Shown here: piece by piece, positions 1-11,300 of the stretch
Position numbering within the stretch: position 1 is the stretch's first letter
Layout of the letters: every line of letters starts with the position of its first letter
Origin: Neospora caninum Liverpool
Taxonomy: Eukaryota; Apicomplexa; Conoidasida; Eucoccidiorida; Sarcocystidae
Direction of reading: 5' to 3'
NCBI RefSeq assembly: GCF_000208865.1
Contig: NC_018390.1
Span: 1,536,790-1,600,789 of the forward strand
DNA: 64,000 bases
Position numbers and translations under genes: made by a program
Notes under the pieces: model-generated
Database searches by the model: none
The model's input: the letters and a program-made list of their open reading frames with translations, nothing else
Told to the model about the DNA's origin: nothing

Positions 1-667
1 GACGCAGATTTCTCTCAGGCAGACATCGCTACGCGTCCAGAGGGACGTAGCTTGCATGCGTTAGTCTGTTAGAAGCAAGGAGCACTCCCGCTTCTGGAGA
101 CCGTTGCCTTAGAACGCTCTGCCGCCGAATCAAACGGTGATTTCTCACGTTCATTCCATTTTCATTGTTCCGGGAACCTCAAAAAGCGATTCAGCACGAA
201 CGCCCCCCTCGTACCGCGTGCAGATACAAGTTCCATCTGGGGTCCAAAAGCAAATCGTAGCGCAGGAGAGCGGACCCGTAACATTCTCCTTAGCGATATC
301 GTCGGGGAAACAAAGCAAGTCTGCGCAGGCTTTTGTTCGGTTAGCGCACACTAGCATCAGCTGCAGAACTGTATCTCTGAGTGAGACATCATCTTGCTCA
401 CAGCCGTGGCATGAGCCAGTAGCCTTAGCATAGTGAAAATCCGACGTTCATATGCGGAGTACAGAAACTAGGCTCGAATAAAGCTAGGCTGCCGCGGCAC
501 CATGAACCCCAAGAGTCACAGGTTTTGCCCCCTACACAACGGGATCCCCTTCATTTGAGCGCTTGTGAAAGAAAGGTTGTCTCGAAACTGACAATACGGT
601 TATCTTTTCCCCAGAACGAAGTTGAAGTCATAAAAGGGACAAAGGCTACGAGTCAGCTGACAGTTAA
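1..667. other. Left edge, downstream of the coiled-coil gene; no supported gene
   Basis: This is the 3' flank of the minus-strand coiled-coil gene that ends at 668. A TGCATGC palindrome lies at 53-59. On the minus strand an open frame runs from roughly 430 to 151 and reads like a cysteine-containing polypeptide ending in a stop. It has no start context and no convincing splice acceptor, and it matches no family I recognise. It could be an alternative last exon of the coiled-coil gene, a fragment of another gene, or chance. Confidence 0.4.
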
Positions 668-3568
668 CTACACAACGCATTTCAAATTCGCCTGCTCAGC
701 TTCCAACTGTGCCTTTTGCTGGTTTGCTTGTCGGCGCAGTTCTGCCGCTCTTGACAACTCCGCCTCAAGTTCCTTCTCTTGGATCGCAAATTCTTTTTGC
801 AGACGTTCCTTCTCATTCTGGTGGAGGTGTTTGCTTTCATCAGCGTTGGCATGGAAGCAGTTAACTGGCAGTTACCTCGATCGAGCGAGAAAGGAACGAA
901 TGATAACGAGCTTTACATTCGACTCGAATTGTCTCAACTGTAGCTTGGTAGCGCGCCTCGAGATCCTACAGTCGGCGCTGCACATCTTCCTCACGATACC
1001 CGCAAAATCTTCACGACTCACTTTCTTGAATGCATCTAAGTCGGCCTCTAACTTCGCCTCGAGCCTGTTGTTGCTGGCTATCAAAGAAACGCCTTGAGCA
1101 AGCTACCCAGAAACGTCTCACTCGATGACCTCAAGATCCTCATCTGACACAGGGTCCATATGTTGGAGCTCCTGCAAATCGCACTTAAGGTGATGGAAAC
1201 GTGCCACTTCGTTAGCGGCATCCTCACCTCGCCAACAGTTTTCGCCATCTCTTCAGCCTCTTTGATTTGCTCTCTAACGTCCTTTATCTGCTTTTCTAGC
1301 CCCGCAAGTCGTTCTTCTTCCATGTGCTGCATGGCGTGCAACTCCTCTTTCCTGAGCTGCAAAAACATTTTACCATGCAATCTTTGTACCCTTTGGCAGT
1401 GCATTGCGCTTCGCTCACTTGCAGAAGCTCTACAGCTTCGTGCTTCTCCCTAAGCAGCCCTTCGGTTTCCTCTACCTTTACGCAGCAGGCTGGTTGCTAG
1501 GAAAGCTGCAAAAGTAAAGCATGTGCCTTACGGCCCTTTTCCAGACTGCCGTGCTCTTTTCTGCCTCCTTCACCTGCTTGTTGACCTCGACAAGCTTCTG
1601 TGAGCCATGTGTAATTTCTGAAGCAATCGCCTCGAGGCTCTGTATCTGGCGACTCCTTGGCTTGCGCAGAATGCTGTGGCAGGTGCACATCAGGTCATAC
1701 CTCGCTTCTCTTGGCAGCCAAGCAGTCAGCGAGTGTTGTGTTTTTGAGAAGGACCTTTTCAATCCTTTCTTGAGCTTGACATGTTTCCTGCCTCAGGATG
1801 TTACCCTTTTCAATCAACAGGAGCTGAACAGGTGTAAGCGTACAGGGGAAACAAAGCGAGACCGGAACGGTTATGTACCTCCTCCTGTGCTTTCTCATGG
1901 TACGTTCCTTCCACAATATTGATCTCATGCTGCAGTTGCTTCAGCTTCGCGGCCGCCTCATTGGATTCCTCAATAATATGCGATTCCGTCTTTAGACGGG
2001 TCAGCTCATGCCTTCGAGCTTTGATATCCTTCTCGACTGTGCTTCTTGACTCGGAAATTTCTTTGTCCCTGTAACAAGCATAGTGTTTTTCAGTAGTCGC
2101 ACATGATATGCAGGACACGATAGGCTGTTGATTACCGATCTCTCAGTTCATTCATCTTTGAGATTGAGGAATACATCCTGTTCGTTGTCTCAACCATCTC
2201 GGCATCTAGCTGCTTTCGTTCATCCAGGATTTGCGCAAGCTTCCTTTGCTTTGATTCTATCTCCGATACGGTTTGCTGCAGTATTGCAGTTGCCTCTGAC
2301 TGAGCACCACAGGACCTGGGACACCCGATCACGCCACTTCGAGATATTTCCTTACTAAGGCGGATTTTGTTGCAAACACTTCGGCATCGATCCTTTCGTT
2401 AAGATCTGATGCATTTTTCTGAACTGGTGCTCTTCGCAAGAAATAGTCCAACACAACATAAGATGTCTGCTTGCCTCGAACTGCTGTTTCTCAGCTTGAA
2501 GCTGAACGAAGCGGTCTTCGAGACTTTTTTGCCGCTGTTTCACAATTGAGCAAATGTGAGCATAACGTCAGTCAAGAGATGATTACATGTTGCAGGCGAA
2601 TGTATTCCTCTTTGAACCGGTGCAGCTCTTCCAGTTGCTCCTTGTTTTTTGTTTGGTGGAGTCTATGCGCCTCTTCAGCTGCAACTGTTTCAAGGCTTCA
2701 CGATATGAACCGGGAACTCCAGCGAACATGCAGACCAACCCAGGGATGCACGCTGCCGTTGCAGCTCCGGCTCAAGCTTTTCTTTTTCTTGCTCCAGCTC
2801 ATTTGTTTGTTTTTTGCATGCCTCTAGTTCACTCTCCAGTGCTTGCTTAGCTGCCTTGATTGCCTGAATTTCGACTATGGCCGCTTTTGTAGCTTTCCTG
2901 CAAACGAGCCCATAAAACAGAGCTTCAGTTGAAGCACAGCCGCTTAAGCAAAGAACGTACGCTTGCTGCACCAATCCAATGGCGTCTTTGTAGTTGTCGA
3001 GTTGTTGCCGAAGCTCGTAAACACCTGGGTGCAAGATATCGCCTGTAGGAATACTATTCCTTCACGAGCGGGAGAGCGACCTACGTTTCTGGCCCTGCTC
3101 TAATTTCTCATGTGTTTTGGAGAGTTGACTCTCAAAAATGCCACTAGTCTTCTGCAGGTGTACGGCAGAAACACTGAGTTTCTCGAGAAGGAAATTCGCT
3201 TGTCGAAGCGCTTCCGAGCTTCCGAGCACTTGCGAGTCGATGGAAGCCATTTCCTCATCGACCAACGTCAGTGTTGACTGATGTGCCTCGAAAGATGTTT
3301 TTAATCTGATCAGCTATTTCTGTGCCGAAAGCGAAACGAATTCCTGGGTAGCGCCTCACCTGAGACAGTAAGCTGTCCTGCTCTGCATAGCAGAGGCCAG
3401 GTCGTCCCGCAGTCCATTCATGAGCCTGATCTCGTCTACCACCCTCCACCCAGTCCCGCGTGCTTCCGTTTCCATATTTTCTGATACGGAAAGAATCTTG
3501 GACATATCTATTGCCTGTGCCTTGCTGCAGCAAATCAGGGCGTAAACCTTTTTGTCACGGTCAAAACA
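668..3568 (-). CDS. Coiled-coil protein gene with very short introns (5' end unresolved)
   Basis: Seventeen exons join in phase on the minus strand: 3568-3360, 3305-3085, 3042-2961, 2897-2740, 2684-2587, 2534-2475, 2418-2356, 2299-2136, 2068-1879, 1823-1701, 1660-1532, 1475-1419, 1356-1228, 1183-1122, 1073-1022, 965-876 and 817-668 (stop TAG). They encode 678 residues, almost all heptad-type helix rich in Glu, Lys, Gln and Leu, for example YELRQQLDNYKDAIGLVQQ and LTRLKTESHIIEESNEAAAK. No motor, kinase or membrane segment is visible. The introns are only 40-67 nt, unlike those of every other gene here, and one (2419-2474) uses GC-AG. The coding bases are also visibly less GC-rich than the neighbours. 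A further 5' exon ending at 3618 (49-nt intron 3569-3617) fits the phase, but I found no start codon for it. I do not recognise the family; a centrosomal, spindle or cytoskeletal structural protein is a guess from composition only. Confidence 0.75.
2419..2474 (-). other. Proposed 56-nt GC-AG intron
   Basis: On the minus strand the exon ends in TTCGAG and the intron begins GCAAGC, close to the consensus for GC donors. The acceptor is CAGTTCAG, followed by AAAAATGC. Removing these 56 bases keeps phase 0 on both sides and restores a continuous coiled coil (QFE then KNASDLNE). I found no GT donor of sensible length that does the same. Confidence 0.6.
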
Positions 3569-5314
3569 CTATGCCAACATAGACCATGGAGGCAAACAGG
3601 ACTGATGAGTTCTACACCTGGCTGCACCGGCTGTATATCCACCCCAGTGAGTCCCCGTGCAACCAAGGCTTCGGTTACTGCACTCGCTGTTAATTTCATT
3701 ACCGGTTCCCTGTGTCTGAAAAGATGAATCGGGTTTTTACGGCTGGTGTGCCTGTGTGACTGACCGCGCAAGCCGTGGGGTCACCGGGTTACACGGAAGC
3801 GCTCCCATACGGTAAGAACCCCGTACCGCAAGGGAGCAAACACAGTAATGGTAAAATGCCGTCCAATTACCGAACATATATGACCCCTTCGCACAACGGG
3901 TAGCCAGAGGATACTGCGGTGACAGGAAAATACGTGTCCCTATAGAAAGAAAGGCACCAAAAAGTCGCCACTCATCTTCTTGCGTAGAATGTGGCCTTGG
4001 ACTGGCTGCCTAGCACACGCGGCAGCAGTCCCACTTCCTCTGATCGTTCTGTAGCCAATGCCTGCTTTGCGGCATTAGCATGCAGGATGACGTGGGCTGT
4101 TCTCGCGAGATGTTGCTCCTTTCGACATGGGAATGGTCAGTCGCCAGCAGCGTTGATGTCTAAACTTACTGACACACTTCAAACCTACGTCGTCGATGCT
4201 ATCGAAAACTAGTACAGAGGAGGGAATTGTGGGTGCTATGTCAAACAAAGCACACTGAAGTTTGAGGGCAGTGCTAGAGCGCCACTTTTGCACCGTTTCT
4301 TGGTCCCCCCTCGCCCTCCAGCTCTGGCGTTTTCTGCCGCGTGCATGAATCCTTTTCCGGATGCGAGCTGCTGTTTTTCTTCTACAGTTTGCACGCCAGA
4401 CCACCATATTTCCCCACGCGTTATCAGAGCGTGGGAAAGGAATCATCTGTTATGAACGCTGTATTGAACCTTTTCCTTTGCCGATTCACAGGCAATACTT
4501 TTTTGCCTTTCGGATTCTCTTTTTTGCTGGAAAAAAAGGTAGCCTGTCCGAGGCCCTACGCGTACTGCGACAAAGCTATGAAGACTCATGTTAGCCTCTG
4601 CGCGTTTCGTGGTCCCATCACCGTTTTTTTGTAGCTGCATTTTTATCTGGCACAGACAGCCGCCTTTTTCCCCGTTTGAGCCGTCTACTTAGGCAATCTG
4701 TTTCACTTCTCCCAGGTGGACGAAGATAGCTCCTTCACTGTCGGTGAGTCTCGCCTCTCGGTTGTACCGGAAGTCGTTTGTCGCCTGCTTCATTACCGCC
4801 GTTTTATGAGCCTGTGTCGTGGGTCTGTCACAGGCCAACTCAAACCAAACGCAGCGGCATCTGCGTTTTCATGTTTCCTCCGAGTTTGTGGGAGGAAACA
4901 GTGCGTTGTGGTATTACACAGCAATTAACGGCACGAAGTCGTGTGGATGCTTCCTGGCAACTTGTGCGACAAAATGGTGGAGACATCAAAGAGCACGTGA
5001 ACTCGACTACTCCCCCCGATGCTGTCTCAGGATAGTGCGCGTCTTTTCGTCTAGTGGAAATCTTCGCTGAGGTTTTTCCGCACTCTGGTGTTCCTTCACC
5101 TGATAGTACTAGTGTTTTGAGATGACTGCGCATCTAATGTGACGACAGCACCTAACCCCCTCTGCCGTCAACTGTTACATCAGGTGTCCCCAACCGCGCT
5201 CTGCTGCCCTCCTGTATAGAACGTAACGTCAAGGGCGATTTCTCGTCGACGTCCTGGTAGCGGCCGAAAGAGAGCTCTCTTTGAGGGAGGTCGATCTTCT
5301 ATTTCTGAATAGAA
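3569..5314. promoter_or_regulatory. Divergent spacer between the coiled-coil gene (-) and the TRPC4AP-like gene (+)
   Basis: The two genes point away from each other, so this 1.7 kb should hold both promoters, both 5' UTRs and the missing first exon(s) of the coiled-coil gene. Minus-strand candidates for those exons are 3618 to about 3680 and a frame beginning MKLTASAVTEALVARG near 3700, but the latter does not join in phase to the next exon. Another open minus-strand segment near 4190-4260 has plausible splice borders and no recognisable content. I see no TATA-like or other decisive element. Confidence 0.4.
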
Positions 5315-8300
5315 ATGCACAGTTTTTCGCAGGCAACTTCAAAAATGGGTAGCATGACGGGTGACGGTGTGCAGGCGGCGACCGCGCACGTAGAAAGAGG
5401 CGACGCCGATGGGGACTCCGACCCAGAGGCTAGTCCTGCCGTTCGAACCAGAGAAACAGACGCCGCACCCGCTAGCACCCGTGCAGAGAGCGTGTGTGAA
5501 CCTGCGTCAACCACAGCTAGCGCCTCCGCAGTGACGAAACGGAAGACCCAGACAGTTCTTCCTGCCGTCCTTCCGTGGTCTTTGCCGGTCTCCTCCAGTC
5601 GATTGATTACGGCCTCGCTTCTGCCAGGACCACAACAGGGAGGCGATCCGCGTCGTTCTCCGCCATTTGTCAGGAGCTCTGACGGGGTTGCGTACCTTCC
5701 TGCGTCTAGCCTTCTTCCTCCTCCACGCCGTCTTCGTCCGCAGGTGGAACAGCAGCTCTGTCAGTTTCATGCTCCTTCGGAGGGTGACCGTGCCTCCTTG
5801 GAGCACCGCGCTGCGTCCTCGAGCTCTTCTTCCCTCTTCGACCCTTTCGCGGCATCTCCATCCTCCACGTATCCGTGGCGCGAAGGGACGGATTCGCTGT
5901 ATCCGACGGCGCATGCAGCGGAGTCCCCTGCATCTGTGCGAGATGCGGCACCAGCAGAGACGGTGAACGCATTTCTCCTGCAACGCGCACGCAGAGTCCA
6001 AGCTGGGAGGTCTCACCGAAACGCAAGCACCTCTGCCGGACGGCCTCAGCAGTTTCTGCAGCAAGTGCTTCTTCAGCAGCAACCTGTGAGGAGACGGGCT
6101 GGCCTCGAGGAACCTTCGACAGGCCTCGCAGCGTCGGCGGACATTCTCGGTGTTGTCGACCAGCTACGTCAGGTGTTGGATCGCCTTGAGGGCTCCGACA
6201 CTCTTTTTGAGGGGCGATCGACAGTGCCTTCGCACGACGCAACGGAGGAGAGTACGGCTCTGCTAAGGCCTCACTGCCCAACGGCGACGCGTGCGAGTCT
6301 GGGGTCTCTGCCGGCGACGAGCCCCTCGGCCCGGCAGACCCGAAGACAGCGGCAACAGCAACAGAGGCAGGACTTGCAGGATCTAAGACAGCTGATCTTC
6401 AAGATCGCAGATCTCACCATCTCGGACCCGGCGTCGTGGGCAAGTGCGAACGCCTCTGGAGGTCCAGAAACCGACGAAAATGACCTCCAAAGTCAAGTGC
6501 GCTCGCCGACAGAAGCGGGCACCAACACGGAAGTCGTTGGCGAGGCAGGCGCGAGTACAGCTCCGCTCGCGGACCCGGCCTCGCCGTCTGGCGGGAGCTC
6601 TGGACCTGCAGATGCTGCGGGGAACCTAGGGAGCGGCAGCGCAAGGCAGTCCCCGGTGAACGCGCAGTCGACGGCGCCCGCTCCGACAGTAACACCTGCT
6701 TCTGCCCAGCAGAATGTGCTCCTGTTTCTCGGCTACGGAGGGGGGGCGCTGCTGGTCCGCACTCTGATGGTGAAGGAAACCGCACTTGCGTCGGATGAGC
6801 CGAACGGGTTCGTGTCCGGCGTCGGCATCTTTGCAGAACTCAAAGAGTTGTTAATCTACGTAAAGAACGAGTGCATGTACCTGCTGCGGGAACTGGCGAT
6901 CAGCAACATGCAACTCGCTGCCATATGTGCCTGGAATCCTGAACTGATGCGTCTTCTCTTTGAGATGATCGAATCCCCGGTTACCTTCGACAGCTCTGAG
7001 CTGCTCCTAGAAGAACTGGTGTCGTCTCGCGAGGGTTTGCTTTCCGCGCGACAAGGGTGCCCGCAGTGGTTCCAACATCCGTCGTCCACTCTCCCGCAGT
7101 CTGCATCTGCGCAGCTCCGCGAGACCTCGCGCGGCCACGGCGAGGCCGGAGTGTCGGTCGCCAGACCAGCAGGAGGCACAGAGACTCAGCACTCGCCGCT
7201 CGCGGATCCCTTCTCGTCGGCGTCCTCGCCTTTCCGATCTGGGCAAGTCCGTCAAACGAACTTTGTTGCCCGTCTCAGCATGCGCCATGTGGCTGTGATG
7301 ACCCGCCTTCTCAGTCTCCTGCTCTTCGAAAGAGACGACCGGCACGCGTGCGAAGACACACTTTCGCTTCTCCAGATTCCTCGCGCAGACGCTGAGCACA
7401 GACAGGGCCGGGAGCGGAGAAAACAGAGAAAACGGCAAAAGAGGGAAACCGAGGAACGCGTGCGCTGGAGACAAGCCGCATCGGAGAGCGACGCCGAGCC
7501 AGAGGACCGACCTGACGAGAGTCGAAGATCGGTCCTGAAAGCCAAGGGTGAGGAGCGGCCGAAGGCGCAAAGTGACCGTCCGGCGACGAAAGGAAAAAGC
7601 GACAGCAGCGCTACGTCGAGTTCGTCATCCTCGTCTTCTCGAGCCAGCGGGAGAGAAGATTCGATATGGAATCAGAGCGATGTGGACGACAGCCGGACGT
7701 CCACGGACGAAGCGGAGGAAGAGGAACCGAAATACCCGTACATCTTCCCGAGCCTTATTCAACCCGTTTACTCGTCTCGCGAGAACGTAGGTCGCCTTCT
7801 GCGTCGCGCCCTGGATCGCCGTCTCCGGGGGGAAAGCCAGCGGCTTCGGTCGTCGTCTCCATCTGCAGCGTCTGGCGAAGGTGGCGTGCTCGACGGCGGC
7901 GCCAGCGACGCTCGTGACGCCTCCGGAGAGAGACGGAGACTCCTCGCTAGCTGGGACGCTTCGTGCTCCACGTGCAGCCCCGCCCGCCCGCGCAGCGACG
8001 AAAGAGAGGGTATGGAGTCGGTTTCGCTTGCGAAGGAGGCTCCGAATGGTGCGGGGGGAACCGAACAGGAAGAACAGGGCGACGTCTTTGAAGCGGATGC
8101 ATATGCCTTCATCCTGCAAGGCGCCCCGCGCCCTCCTGCCAGTTTGCCTGCGCATGCCGGCCTCGAGTTGGAACCGAGCCGGGATGAGGAGTTGCCTCGA
8201 TCTCGAAATCGGTCTCCCGGGTCTTCGACCTCGCTCGAGAGGCGGGGCGGAAGCGAGTTCGGAGCCGGCGATCGACGGGGCGAGGAGACACTTCCGTCAG

Positions 8301-11300
8301 GAAACGGTCGCTCGCAGCTGGAGACAAGAGGCAGAAGTCGACGAAGACAAAGGCCAGCCTGTCGGCACTGGAGTGAGAGTCCGTCGCGGCGCACCGTCCC
8401 GGCTGCTTTGTACTTCGATGCGTGGCGCGGCAGGTGGACGAGGCGCGCAGACGCAGCGAGCGACCGGGGGGACAGGAGAGAAGGGGGAACGCGTGCAGTT
8501 TGGCGCGAGAGACCGTGGATCGAACAGCGGTTCAACCGCCCGTCCTGTCTCGCTCTCGACCGGCAGCTTTATGTCGATGTCCACACGCAGAGCACACCCG
8601 AGCTGCTTCGAGAATTAGACGACGGCGCCGGAAGAAGAGAGGCGAGGACTCTTCGCTGCTGCCCCTTGGCCGCCACGGGACTCTTCCACAGCGCCTCGTG
8701 CGACGTCTGTCTCGTCGGCAATCAGAGAGCGATTCTCGACTGCCCGCAACTCCTTGAGCGCCTTGTCGATCTGCTGGCGCTCCAGGTGAGTGAAGCTCCG
8801 AGAGAGCTCGTCGGGTCGGGAGGAAAGCGGGTCTGGAGTGTCGCCGTCGCTGTGTGGCGCGGCCCTTCGTCGCTAGCCTCTTTCCGTTGACGGCGCCTGC
8901 CTTGTCGCTCCCACCAAACTGCCTGTTGTGTGCGCCTTTGCGTGCACTGGCTCTCCTCTCACTGTCGCGCTCTCTGTCAGTTACTTCCTCGTCCCCCCTC
9001 GACCGTCTGTTCTTGCCTCTCTGCGTTGCTCGTCGTTCTTCCAAGTCGCTGGCGCCGTTGTGCGTCGCGTCGTGCCTTTTCTCTTCCTGTGGCTGTCCTT
9101 GGTCTTCCCAGTGTGTGTGTGTGTGTTGTTGTTTCACCTCTATGCTCCCTCGCTCTGTGGATTGGTCCCCAGGTTCTGCCTCTCCCGGCTTGTATCAGTG
9201 GGCTGACCTGTGGCAACATGCCCGGCGTTGACTCGGCGAACGCCCTCATTCAGCGTCTCAGTCAATCGACAACTCCTCTCTTCGAGGAGGCCCTAGGCCT
9301 GGCTTCTCTCCCTTCCTCATCTTCCGCTTCGGTCTCTTCCGCATCTGCGTCGCATGCCGTCCGTGCTTCGCCTCACGCCCAGCCGGGCGCGAGCGGCTCC
9401 GGGCAAGGCTCCACATCGAGCGCTGCCGCCCGTTCGCAGCCTACCCCTCGCAGTCAGGTGCGGTCTCGCTCCACAGACTTGCAAGCGAATCTCTGCTCTC
9501 GTTTGCCAGAGTGCAGCCTGTTCGAAGATCGGCGGTCCCTTGGAGTCGTTTGCTGTCCACGGGTCGGGTCCAGTGTCGGGAAGAACGGGAGGTTAACCGA
9601 CTCGTCCTAGTGCTCTGGCCGTGCTTGCACTTCCTGTTTCTGCATGGCTCTGTAGAATACACACGCACCTGAATGTATACGCAGCCACGTACGTAAAGGT
9701 GCGCACGTGGATCAATGTCAATTGATCTGTCGCTTACACACATTCATATAAACCTGGAAATGTCTACCTCTCGTGCAGCTCTCCTTTTCGATGGTGTCTT
9801 TTCTCTCTGCGTTTTCCTCGTTTGCGGTGTCTCCGTGTCACCCCGTCTCGGTGGCGCCTGTTCGTGTCGTCTCTGCGTCTTCGCCGCGCGTTTCGTCTTC
9901 GCGTTTCCGTCTGGCGTTACCGGGTTCCACTGACGCGCACCCCTCCCTCTTCCGGCTTGTCGCCCTCAGGCGCCGCGCACACTGACACGCGAAGCCACTC
10001 AGGCTTCTCCGCCGGCTGCAGCGTCTCTGCCGACCGCGCCGTCTTCCCTCGAAGCCGTGCCTGGAGAAGAATCTCTGTCCGAGTCTGCTTCGGGTAACGC
10101 CTCTGTCCCCGGCGCGGCTGCCTCGCACCAGCCTGCAGGCCGCCGCGACGCTTCCAACTCGGGGCAGACGACGAGTGGCGCACCTGGCGGCGTTTCCCGC
10201 CCGTCGCCCTCTGTCTGGCGTCGTCTGTCGTCCTTCGTGACCGGAAATCGCAGCTCCGCTGGGGAACGTCGCCCGCCCTCTTCAGATGCCTCCGTTTCTT
10301 CCTCTTCGTCTTCCGCTTCTTCGGCTGAGCGGCGGAGCAGTCGCGCAGAAGGCAGTGCCTCTCAGGGAGCGCCTGGCAGCGCGACGGGGCCCGAGTTGGC
10401 GGCGTCTCACGGGTCTTCTGTGGGGCAAGTCAGCGCCACAATCACGCTCGAATTCACGCCCGAGGGGTTGCTGATGGTCCCCGGGGTTGCATCCAGCGGT
10501 GCGGCGGCCACGGACGACGGGGCGTCTTGGGCACTCTCGTCTGCAGGCGGGTCAGACGGCGAGAGCCCAGCCGAGACGCCTGCAGAGGGAGGAGACAGCT
10601 TCGCGGCTCCGGCGGGAGGAGAGGCGCTGTCTCCGTCTGCGACGTTGCTTCCGGCCAGCTCCGGCGAAACACGCACGGCAGCTGAGGAAGGCCTTTCCGC
10701 CATCCCAACCTTCGTCCCCTCTCCTGCTCACCGAACGAGAACGATGCGAGTGATTCCCGAACCCGTCCAGTTTCCGCGGATCACTTTTCCCGTCGCTGCA
10801 GTCGTCGAGGCGCGGCACAGAAGTCGCCAGGCTGCTCTGGAGGCTTCTCCGGGACTGTTGCCGAATTCGCAGAGGGAGACACTCGTCCCGTTCGCGCCCG
10901 CTGCCTCCGGCTCTGCGGAAACTGAAGTCGAGCTCGCAGCAGCCCTAGCAGCCATGGGAGGTTTTGTCTGGTTCCCGAGGGCGTTCGGGGCGGTCGAGAA
11001 CCCGGCGACGGTGCTCCCACTCACGGCCGCGGGCCATCCCATCGTCTACCTTCCGGAGAGTTTTACGACTGGGGGCACTGCGGCGACGTTCTCGCCCTTC
11101 GTCCTCGTGCTGCCTCGCCCCTCTTCCCAGCCACTCGCCTCGCCAGATGCCGCGAGTCCAGGCCAGGAGGATTCGGCGGAAACTGCGTCTTCAGGGGCTT
11201 CTTCGCCCAGTTCGTCCGACCCGCCGGCAGCTTCGAGCGGAAGCAGTGCAGCGGACTATCTGTGGAATCTTCTTTCCCTGGGCTCCAACGCTTCCCTTCC

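Noticed and set aside
966..1021. An apparent in-frame TAG in the coiled-coil gene, suggesting a pseudogene
   Set aside because: The frame leading into the stop is bounded by a good GTGAGT donor and the TAG is itself the intron's acceptor. Removing 966-1021 (56 nt) keeps phase 0 and fits the size of all other introns of the gene.
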